A stretch of DNA of 64,000 bases. Source: Setaria digitata (lineage: Eukaryota; Nematoda; Chromadorea; Rhabditida; Setariidae). The notes under the pieces are model-generated. The model saw nothing but the letters and a program-made list of their open reading frames with translations. It ran no database searches and had not been told where the DNA came from. Positions 40,602 to 52,600 of this stretch are shown in pieces. The number at the start of each line of letters is the position of its first letter. The first letter of the stretch is position 1. The DNA is taken from assembly GCA_003640385.1 (NCBI GenBank), contig RCAB01000042.1, positions 1 to 64,000 of the forward strand, given 5' to 3'. A program made the position numbers and the translations under genes.

Positions 40602-43600
40602 CTGCAATTGAATCTCTAGTCATTCATGTCAGTAAGAATCAACGTTTAGGAAGCAGTGATTACTGAATCGGGTAGAAGGGTTTTAAAGAAAAATAATCGT
40701 ACTGGTACACTTCAAGCAGCTGATAACGAAAGGTGATGTGTCAGACTTGTACTGGGCTAGGAACTTCTCCTCCGGTGAGCAAACACCTGAATTGCTTGTT
40801 AGCATGCATGTAGCCTTCGTTGATTCATCATTCCGACTTGGTACGTATGCCGCGAGAACACAGTTTGCCTGCAAATACCTTCTGTTAATTAAAATGCAGA
40901 TAGTAAGTAATGCAAATCCAGTTGTGCTACTAAAATGAGAAGGCACTCATTGGCTTAAATTCTATCTCTAAATAAGACGATAATTATATATTCAGAATTA
41001 ATAAATTGCAAAAATGAGTGAGATCTTACAGTTTCATAGCATTTCATCGCACATGCAGCTGGTGATTGTGTTGAAACCTTACTGCTTATATTGAGGCTTG
41101 ATAAATCATCTATTCTTGATATTTCGAATTCAATTCGACCAGAGCATTCAGCAGTTGCTCCTGCAAAAATTAGAGATAACTAGGAAAAGAATGGAATGTT
41201 TTTGTAAGAAAGTATAAATATTCCTCAAGTTTTGGAAATGAATTTTCTTAGATTGTAATTTTTTCAAACTTCTTTTCATTAAATTGGATTGTAAAACTGT
41301 TTTCTCTGTAAAAGCTTAAATTCTATCTTGTGTTTTAAAGTTCATGGTATCTTTACACCTGTAACTTAAAAAATAGATTTTAACTCAAAATTAACCGAAG
41401 ATTTTAATTTTTACAATCAGCGCTCAAAATGACTGGTAATCCAGATCTCCTCAATTTGTAAACGATATCCGCGATTATTTCAAGTACTGATTATAAATTA
41501 TTGTGGATATAAAAATATTTACCATGAGAAAAGCTTGCTATGAAACATGATAAATTACAGATCTGGATGAAATTCACAGTCAGTTTAGCGATGAAGAAAC
41601 AGAAAAAGAAGCAAGGAATTATAAAGAAAGAAGTGATATCAAACTTCAAATACGTACCTTTGAAAGAGCTTACTTTAACGACGTTTTGTAGGGAGTTTCT
41701 AGCAGAATCTTCTTGGATCCCAGTAGTCATTACTTCGTTTTTATCCATTCTTAACATCGAACCATCCATGACAAGTGAACCTTCAAAAATGCCGAAATTT
41801 CATTTCTTGAAAAAACATTTCCATTCCGATATTCACTATTTAGTTAAATTTGTTTTTCACAAGTAATTGTAGGGAAATCGCAATTAGGTTCACGGAATTC
41901 TTTCCTTGATAAATTATAAACTATTTAACTGGAAATATTGTTTTGCTCGAAATACCTTTTTCTCTTTGTCCAATCAATCCTTCGATTTTCGAGTTCTGAC
42001 TTAAAACACTGATCAAATCCGAAACTGCTTGCACTGGCGGTTCCGTTGTTGTGTCTAGACATCAAACTATGAATTATCGTTATGTTTTAGAACACTACAT
42101 TAGACTACTTTTAAGTTCCAGGCGAACAAAGCAAATCAAGGGAATAAGATGAAGATTTAAATCGCATTAGGTTTACATTTTTTATCTTTACTATCAGTAA
42201 TAGCTAATACTAGCCTTTTGCTGACGTGTCTTCGATAATCGATAATTTCTCTGCCCTATCAGCTACAACTCCAGGTTCTCCCACTTCCTTAGCCCCTTCT
42301 GAAACTGATGAATCTGATAGTTCTGACTTAGTATCAGCCGCCGAGATGTCTTTTTCCGAAACGGACTGAATCACCTTCTTGATGATATCATCGACATTTT
42401 CTTGCACAAATGGTTGTGCAGTTATTGAATTTTCAACTGATCCCGGGAGTAAAGTTCCATCAAAAATACTTTTTTCCTCAGACTTTTTCTCTGGAATATT
42501 ACTTGTTTCTTCTTCTTCTTGACTAATCAAAACTGTGCTTGTTTCTTCTTCGTCAACTTCGGAAGTTGATCCGGTGGGTGTCAATATTGCTTTGCTGCTT
42601 ACTTTCTTGTTTAATCCATCTGGAACTTCTGATTCAAAACCCGACTTTACTGACGCTTCAGTCGTGTGAAATGCTTCATCAACATTAAATAAGGTTACTT
42701 TAGCGTCTGATTCCATGAACGCTGCTTCAGATCCAATGGATGAAGAAGAAACTTCAGGTTCTGTAACCGACAATTCTGGAATATGGGTCGGTTTTATCTC
42801 ACCCGGCGTCTCAGTTGTAGCTTCTGGAACACTAGAAATATTCGAGATAACATTGGCTGCAGCTGCAATGGTATCATCCGTCACTTCATTAAATTTTTGT
42901 TCTTCAAGTTTAGCGATTTCTGGATTTACAGTTACCTCATTACTAGAGACTGATGACGCGGTTATCTCTACTAGGAGCATTGTTGGTTTATCTTCTTTCT
43001 GAAACTCAACACTGTCTTCTTTTTGATCTTTCCGACCGCCAAATTCGATTTCTTTTAATGGGGAAATAGTGCTTGATTCTGCAGCAACAGAAGAAGTAAT
43101 ACTAGAAATTTCTGCATTAGTATTTAGAAGGCCCAAATCATCAGTGGGAATGTTTAGTGGTGTCTGTAAGGTCACCGAAATCAAATCATCTGGTTGAACT
43201 GTTTTCTCTTGTTCATCATCATCAGTTGGTTTTGAAGACTGCTTCATGGTGTTCGCCTCAGTCGAGATTGCTCCTATCTGCTGATTCAAATCAAAATGTT
43301 CTGAAGATTCTCGTGATGGTTGTACCGTCGAAAATCCTAGGGTTCCCTGTTCTTCTACAACTGGAGCAGTATCAACCTCTTCTCCAGTTGCTGTAGATTC
43401 TTCATTTCCAACTTCTGAAACATTCGCTGGAAAACGAACTGATTCAGTTCCTGATCCAGCTTGAAAGTCGAGTTCGGCTTCCTTTGTCGTACTTTCCTTT
43501 TCCGAAATTCTCTCACTTCCAAGAGATAGTGATGTTCCCGACACTCCTACCAACGGTTCCGGCGTCTCACCAACTGATTTATCACTCGTTGTGCCTACAT

Positions 43601-46600
43601 CAACTGAAAATTACCCCTTCATATTCTTTGATGCCAGGGTTGTATATTGATACGGAAATACTCGTCATTTGCTGAACTTTTTCTTTATTTAATTTCTCAG
43701 TTACTTCTGAAATAAAATGATAGTGAATTGACTTTTTGTTCAATAAATTTCATCAGCAACTGAAATTCAGAAAGAATTGTAAGCTCAGAAACGAACCTGC
43801 TAAATCAGTTGTGTCTTCAGTCAACAAACCCAGAGTATTCTCCGTGAATTCTCTTTCTGAAAAATAGTCGAAGGGAAACGAAATTTTTGATTTTCATTAA
43901 CTCTTCACAATTTATACTGGAAATTAAAGAGTAGATGAAAAGAGATATTTGATAAGAGGAGTATACTGAACAAGCTTACTACAACTAATACAGTGAATCC
44001 ACAGTGCTTCCGTAGCCTCTATTGAATGATATTTTTCCTCCTTTTCGTCACACTGATGATGATCTCCGAATATCAGTGAGCATTCCTGATTTATTGGACT
44101 AAACTTTGCACCTGTGCATCCATCCTGAAATTCATCACTCGTCATTTATGCTTCCATTCTTGAATTAATTATACAAGCAACTATATAAACAAGTTTTCTG
44201 GCTTCTTAATTTTCATGCCTTCCACGGCTTCTAAAAATTTGATTCAATTTCAAAAGAGACAATTTTTTCAGTTTAATCAAACAGTGAATATTCCTCATAA
44301 AATCACAAACCATGTAGCACTGTTTAGCGCACTCTTCCACCGTAGCCGTTGTTCCTCTTGAGATAAATTTGGCGGTGAGTGCTTCAGGAAAGCTTGCGAT
44401 GGGTTTAGCTTGAAACGAAATCGTGCAACCTGAATGGAAGTCAAAGAATCGGTTGACTGAGGGATGGTTAACTAGGAAAAAATGCTTTAAGATGTTGAGC
44501 GGAAAGATATATTAAGAGAGAAGTCAATCAGTGTCATCGTTAATAGCGTCTATTTACGCTTATCTAAAAACACTGATATCTATAGACTACTTCTTAAGAA
44601 GTCAGTGATAAGAGATGATAATAATAAGTTGGTTAACTGCAACCAAACACTTGCCATGCCCGAAAAGTCCTGTCTCGAAAGGTACACTGCTTTTCTCACT
44701 GTTCACTAATTCTTCCGCTTTTTCAGCTATGGCAGATGTTGGAACACCGTCGATGTTCAGTTCTTCTTCTGGAGTTTCAACTTTCTTTCCCGCAGTTTCA
44801 GTAGTTAGTTCCTCTGGTGCTGTTGAAAGTTCTGTCTGTACCAAAATTTCCGTTGCTTCTACTAATGATGTTGATGGTAAGGATGAGGATGTGGAAACTT
44901 CAGTAATTTCATTTTCCGTCTTTGCTTCACCTTCCGCCGTGCTTAAACTCAATTCCCCTACAGTTGTTCCTGATGACATTTCCAGTGTCTCCTCCGGTTT
45001 CGTTGACTGTACTCCCTCTTCTGTCTCAGTAACCGTTGCAGATAATGTTACCATTCCGCTCGTTGCAGTTTCTCTCACCGTATTTGTAATGGTAGTTTCC
45101 TTCGCTGCTAAAAATTGATATGCTTTTAGGAAATTATCTTTGTTTAGAAATAACTCAAGTCGTTTACTTCATCATAAAATTCTTTTGTTCTTCTTGTGAA
45201 AGAATAAAACATTTCATTATTCGTTCCCAGAGTTGAAAAAAAATGAACCTTTAGATTTTAGTGAATGAATCATTATGTTGATACCTTCATCTCCTGGCTT
45301 GTGTAGTTCTGAAAGTTCCATATTAAGAATTAAGTGAACAATGAAGTCAGTGAATCCTAAATTAAATTACACTGAAGAAATTCTAAAAACTATTCAAATG
45401 TTTAGCGATCTGAAACATGAACATACTGCATCCAGTACAGTGAATCCAAATGGTTTCATTTGCTTCATAGAAGAAATGCTCTGGTCCTTTATTGCAAATC
45501 TGTTTACCGCCGTAGCCAAGAACACATTCTTTGCTCGATGGATCATATTTAGCACCAGTGCAACCGTCCTGAAATAATCTGTGGAAAGAATTAGCCCTTC
45601 ATTTTGTCGCCACAACAACAGTCAGTGTTATAAAGAACCTTTTTTGAATTGAAAACGCAATTTGAAATTGAACTAGACCTGATAGCATCGACCTGCACAA
45701 ACTTCTGCTGTTCGAGCTATTGTTGAGGCTTGAAAGCCAGTGGAAGACTGTGCAGGACGTTCACTGTGAGGATCCGCTTGGAAAGTAACTATGCATCCTA
45801 TAACTACTGATAACAGTGACGTATTTCTGATAGTATTGTTGGGAATGAAAAAACTGATTCATTAAAAAGTTAGCGAGCCATCAGAATCTTTGAAAACAGA
45901 ATAGGATGGAAGAAAAAGACACCTTGCAGATATGTGTAAAACGCATTCCCGGACGGTTTTTTACTGCTTTCCTTGGAGAGAGAAAGTGTTGGTTTGTCTG
46001 CATTGGCAGATGATGTCGCGAACGAATTCGAAGGTGCTGTTGCTTCGTTTTCCCCTTCTGGATTTGATGATATAGCTTCTGTGCTTCCAACACTGACTGC
46101 AGATGAACCTGCAGACCTCGTTACTTCCACCTGTTCGTCATCTACCGGTCTGTGGACTGCTTCCTTCTGTTCATCGATACCTGCATGTGTAGAAAGGGGC
46201 ATTGTTGTGCTGCTACTGTGCTCATCAGCGCTGTCTCCATTTCTTTCAGTAAATACTACGAACGGTGATGTCATAGTTTCTTCAGTAGCACTCTGTGTAC
46301 CAAATGTCCCCTTTAGTTCACTTGCTGGTGTGAATGTATTGTGACTGTCTTTTACTTCAGCTTCTACTCTTGGTCTAAATCCGACGCTGAAGTCAGCTCC
46401 TGCACTTGTAGTAGCCTTAGTAAATTTCTCACTTATTTCAGAAGTGAGAAGCTGTGAGGATTCAGATGCTTCTATTTTTGATTTCGTTGTTTGGACGAAT
46501 TCATTTACTTGAACAGACTGTTCGGTGTGCTCAACATCAGAAGTTGCAGATGATGGGGTTTCAAATACATTTGCTCCAAAATCATTTTCAGAAGTAGTTA

Positions 46601-49600
46601 AATCAGTTTCAAATATTTTGCCAATGGTCGTTGATTCATATTCGGCAGCAGTCGAAAGTGTTACTACGGAGTCTTCGCTTTCAGATGTAACGATGTCGTC
46701 CTCTTTAGTGGATTCCAATGTTTGTTCAGTGGAACTATCCTTCACTTCATCGGATATTTTGGGTGTGGTAGTTTCAGTTAAGTTGCTACCTTCTGTTTGT
46801 TTACTTTCGTCCTTATTTCCTTCTGCGGAAATGATTTCCATATTTCTAACAGTAGTTCCTGATATGTCGCTTTTGACTTCTTTCGTCCCAAATGTCTCTA
46901 ATTCCATACTAGATTCCAATGTACTTGTCAACGTTGTTAAAGTCGCCTCAGCTTGAGTGATAATTAGTGTTTCCGATGGCTGCTTCTTTACAGTAACGAT
47001 TGACAATTCCGGTTGTGGCGTTACTGCTCCATGTGTTGCTTTTGTTTGTGGCTTCTCAGGCACTGGAATATTATCATTCTGTTTGCTGTCTTATGAAATA
47101 GAACTCGCAAAAATTTTTAAAAGAATAATTCAAATTGATTCTTAAATTTATCGGAAGAGAATCGATCCAAGATCTTGAAACTTACGACATCTGAAGCACT
47201 GCAAGTAAATAGACTTTGTAGTCTTGTAGTAGTAATCTCTCCTTAATGTGGCATTGCATTTCTCAGCAATATCAAATCGTCTTTCGCAGGTACCTTTTCT
47301 ACCGGGAGTAGCTGGTGGAATGAAAACGGCTGCAGTACAAGCATCGCGGTAACACAAGTATGCACAATGGTCAGCCCTGAATTTTTTTGCTATTTTATTC
47401 CAATTGCTAAAAAATTCATACATACCTTTTCAAATTCTCTTCAGAACTACACATCAAGCTGGATGTTACGTGAGTATCGTGGAATCTTAGATTATTCCCC
47501 TAGATCATTTGTGAATTACAGGGGTTAGTGGAAACCTTTTGCTACTAAGCAATAAATTTTAGCTATAGAAGAATAAATAATTAATTTGATTAGCTGTTAA
47601 ATTTACCTGTCAGCTTCCACATGATCTTGAGATCGGAAGTGAGCTATGTCGGCGTTCGGATCAACTTCAAACACAACGATGCATGCTGAAAACTAGTGTT
47701 TGTCAAACATTTTATTAGGTTAATTATATATATATATCTAATTATATACAAGGCTTTCTTATTCATCGAGAATCGTTAACCACATTTCGAAAGACTGAAA
47801 ACAAATGAAAACTCGAACCCATTTCCATGAACTGAAGCAGAGGTCGTGGTGGTTGAGACAAACTTTCCTTATCTTGCGAGGAACTGAATGTGTCTAGTGC
47901 CGAAGCTATAATTGGTTGTTCGGAACTGCTGAACTGAGATAGAACTAAAGAAGTAGATGGCTTTTCAACTTTTTCATTTTCGTCTTTTCTAGTAATTTCT
48001 GCCGAATTTTCTGAAAGATATCGTATTCTTAATCACTAGTACAAGTTAGAATAGATTTCAGATCAATTTCACAGCTCATTTTTAGACTTATAACAAAATT
48101 ACAAGCATTTTTGCAAGAAGCAAGAAGCAAAAATGCTTGTAATTTTGTTATAATTAAATAGCGATACTCCTAGAACTTTTTATATAGAATAATTCTAATT
48201 TAACATTATTTTATTTGTTTTAATTACTCACTCTTTAGCGTGGTTTCATCTTTGAATGTTTACAAAGAATGAATGCTTCTTTCAGAGTGTGAAACTAAGA
48301 ACTGAGAACTTTAAGATGTCAGTTAGTAGCGCAGTAGAATTTTAAAGCGATATTTAAAATAACAATCCATCCTCTTGTAAAAATTGGTGGCAATGAAAGA
48401 CGGTACGAGTTTCACAACTGGTTATCTTAATGCAATTAAACCATGGCACATTCACTAATAAAATCTTTTAAAGCTTTTTTTTTAAAATGATTTTCGAAAT
48501 TTATTGCACTGTTAGGAACATAATACACACTGTGAAAAAATACAGTTAAATTTAAAGGCTTTTTTTGGAGGCTATTGTTAAATCACTTTGAGTCTTTTGC
48601 AAAGAAGAGATGAAAACACAATTAGAAGTAACAGCGCATAACTTTTTTCCTAAAGATTTTTGTGGTTTATCAATAAAATAATTAGTTCTGTTATTCACAA
48701 AGCATTGAGTATTGAAATTTTCAGCATTAAAAATTGCGAAAATTGAGCACAAACTGATATTTGGCTCATAAAATTTAATGCATTCACTTTTCTACAATAA
48801 ACTCCAAGACACCATCGGTCACAGTGATTTATAAATTTTTCAAAAAAAAAAAAACTGAAATGAGTGTTGAAAAAATTCCAAAAATTGATTCAATAAAATC
48901 TTTAAATTGACTGCTTCTCCAAAGTATAAAGTGATAAAACTGTCCAGGAAATAATTTGTCAGTAAAAAAGCCAATTTTCTAAAAATTAATGTGATGGCTA
49001 GGTTTAGCCCTTTTCAATTTGTTCACCTCTCCGAAACATCATCCGCTGTAAGATATATACATGCTGCCTAGATGGATCCCATCCTAATTTTATCACCAAG
49101 TCTTCATGGCATTTCAATATGCGTAATAGAATTCACTCACAAATGCTCTTTAATTTTGCTTTGATAAAACCCTTACCTGCACCCAAACGATTTTCAGAAG
49201 ACTTCATTAGCATACGGCGATCGCTTTTTGATGGTGAATCACATGTCACACAAGTAATTCTGGTGCGATTAGATTCTTAACAGAAAAATTTTAAGGAAAA
49301 CTACGATTAAATATAAAATGAAATTTTTTTGAAATATGAAAGTGCTGCTACACTGTGGAAAGTGATTATATTCAATAAAATAATGATTTTATGCATGTGT
49401 TTGAAGTTGTTCGTATTTGGGGTACATCTTTAATATATCTTTGAATATATTGAAAACTTTGAATGTCCAGACCAAAAAACTTGAATCTGATAATCTGAGA
49501 GTAATTTGAATGGAAGGCATAAATATGCGAACTTTTTATCCCAAAGCAATGGATCCTTCTTTTTCAGACAAAAATTAAAAAGGTGAATAAACAAACAACC

Positions 49601-52600
49601 ATTGTATTGTTTGACGTAGAAGGAAAAGGGCTTCGTTTCACAACTGTCATCATTTGAACTGCTGGCACTTTCTTTAGTGAACTGACATTTTTTTTTGTTA
49701 GACGAATAAACGGCCATCTGTAAAATTGCATTTGTTGTTTAGTTGTTTGCTTTTTACTAATTTAAAACGAATTTTTTATGCAAATTAGAGGAGAATTCAT
49801 CACAGCCAAATTCATTGCGTTAGTTGGAACCACAAAAAATGTAGTTCCGCTGGTTCGAACGAGTGAACACTACCAATTTTTTTTAGTTGACTTTTTATAT
49901 TAATATTTTCGAAATTTGAAGCTTTTAGAAATCCTTATATTGGCAAAACTTGGACTATTGAAAGTTAATTGCAAAATTCAAACTGATTTCTTAACCAAAG
50001 TTTTTCAAGAGTCTAGTTATATGGACCAATAGCTAAATTCGTTCTTATAAGTCCTTCACAGAATGCTGCTTGTCATTCTCTGTTAGAATCAGTGGTTTTA
50101 TGAAATTACTAATTTGCTGTACTCAAAAGAACAACAGACCTTACAGCAACGACTGAAGCACATTTTAGCGCATTCCTGAACGGAATTTGCCGTGACTGTT
50201 TCTTCCAAGAGGTCAAGACTCTCGGAATTAATAACTTCATCGGCAATAAACCACAGGTCCTTGCGACATTGCATCGCTAAAAATATGTCACATTTTTTGT
50301 GTTGAATTGTAAGTAATGATGCTGAATGTGAATCTGTCTTCCAATTTTTTTTCCCCGAAACTGAACTGTAACATTACGTAACTCTCTTTTCCGTGTATAG
50401 CTGACAGTCATAAGAAGGAGGAGAATCTCGATTTTATCATGGTCTGATATAGAATCAACGATTTTGGGATCATAATCGGCAACTTCGCAATTGCTTATTG
50501 TATGATTGTCAACATAATTGGACTAGTATGATCAGAATCTTGATCTTAGTTACACGTTAGTTGAGAATAGCTCAGTTCTGCTAATGTCTAAAGCATTTAG
50601 AACTTTAGTTGATTGCGATCATTTTTTAGTTCGTTTCTAGTGTTTATCCTTGCACACGAAACAGACAAGGGTGCTGGCTAGCTTACATAGCAATAGAAGA
50701 TTATTTCTGAGTTTAATTATAGATATTTTTGCAAAAATTGAAGAGTGAAGAAAGTGGAACTATATTATTATGTTTTTAAAATTGACAATCTAATCTTACC
50801 TGGATGCTTTATAACGATTCAATCAGTTATAGACTTTTTAAGAATCACTGATAGCTAAAATCTCACATGAAGGATCGCAAAGACTGCTTGCAGAAACGGG
50901 AGCGTTTGTGCTTTCCACTGTAGACATCAACGTGTCACCTGACGACACTCCTGCAATACAACCCAGTCTTCACACGTGACCCGTGCTCTACGTCTCATTA
51001 ACTCGAATTTTTACTTGTTTTGAATCTTTTTCAAATTTCACTCTATCTCTTTTTTTTGAAACTAATAAGAATAAGAATGTGAAAGTGAGGACGTTCGATG
51101 TAAATGTTTAGCTCAGCTCAGAGATATTACGAATATCGTTGTTGAATCATCTTTCTTTTCAGATTTTTATACTTCTGTCTATACCAATCTCAACAATTTA
51201 ATTTTCCAAACAATGCCATGAAGACATCGCTTTACGAAAATCTGTGAGAGGCATTGTGAGTTACAAATAAAATTATTTCTCTTTTTTGCTTTTTATCTGA
51301 ACGAAAATGTTAGTGGGTACTAAACTTTCCACGAAAGCTTACGCATTCATAATTGCAGTACTAAGTTTTACAACTACTTACTTGTACCCGACTCTTTCGT
51401 TGACTGACATGTTATGCAATCAATAGTGATAAGAGTACTGGTGTCGTATTTGATTCCAGCAACCGGTACCAAAGTGATGTCAAGACAAGTTTCTGGCACA
51501 AAACTTGTTAATTTGCAACCTCTTGGGTCCGCTTCACGGTACTTCAACGAGAAACACTGAGGATTATTATAACATTTTTGGGTACATTCAAGGAGAGAGT
51601 TTGCGCTCGTTTCATTGATTTGGTACTCTATTCGATCTGACTCTGTTGCATTCACGTATATCTTCAGGTTTTCATCCGGACATTCTGGAATACGTAATGC
51701 GAAAATTTAATTTACCCAAGTTGACATTTTTGGAATTCTTTAACTCTTCGAAATCACTGATATGTGAAAAATTTCTTTTATTACTTAATACTGTTATATG
51801 TGTACTTCATTTGAATTTCAACGAATTCAGAAATTAAAATGTTGGACTTAAATATAATTAATCAAAATATTTTCATTAGCTGATATTTTATGACCGCTCA
51901 GAGTTAAATTCAATAATACTTAACGCAAGAATGGACTTTGTAGTACACCTTATGTAATTAATTTAAATTCTGTATCAGAAGTATCATTGCATAACTGTCA
52001 TTGTTATCCATCTACATTTGTGAGTCTTCTCGACAATGAATTCGTAGAGCATTTCAAGCTCCACGGTTAAAGGCAACCGCTAATTGATTAACAACAGTGG
52101 AACTTATTCATGGTTTTTCTAATGAATTATGAATTAATTATGTAATACCCCGACTTATGAGGAGCAAGTGAGAAAGTTTTTCTGCTTGAAAATGATTAAG
52201 GAAATAACTGACCAATCTTACTAACAGAATTGAGGAAGAATCCGAATGGACATGAAAGTTATTGGAAATATCATCTCACTTCACCATCAATTTAGAATTC
52301 TTCTTTCATAGAATCGTTTATTAACAGCAACCAATTAATAATATAAATACAAAAAGTGCTTACCGAAAAGTCAGTTTACTTTTAATGCAGTCTTCCTTAT
52401 TTTGAAACTTTCCTTCACTGAACAATGTAAAAATTTTGAAATCTAAAAATGAAAGAGAAAATTTGGAAAAAAGACAAATACGGTCGAGATGCACCACCTT
52501 CCACTTTTTTAACCGAAAAGTCAAAAATTAACTGAATGCTTAAATAAAAAATATGTTAGGTAGCAAAGAGTTTTTTTTTTAAATATTTATTACATATCTT

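Noticed and set aside
42715..46956. Long plus-strand frames opposite the PAN gene (for example 44615-45118, 46525-46956)
   Set aside because: They mirror the Ser/Thr/Val-rich minus-strand exons. Their low-complexity Ser/Val content is the antisense of the real coding sequence, and they lack start context and splice support.
42210..47063. Idea that the large Ser/Thr-rich exons are separate single-exon genes
   Set aside because: They lack start codons at the acceptor-bounded ends, sit in phase 1 like their neighbours and are flanked by PAN exons on the same strand.
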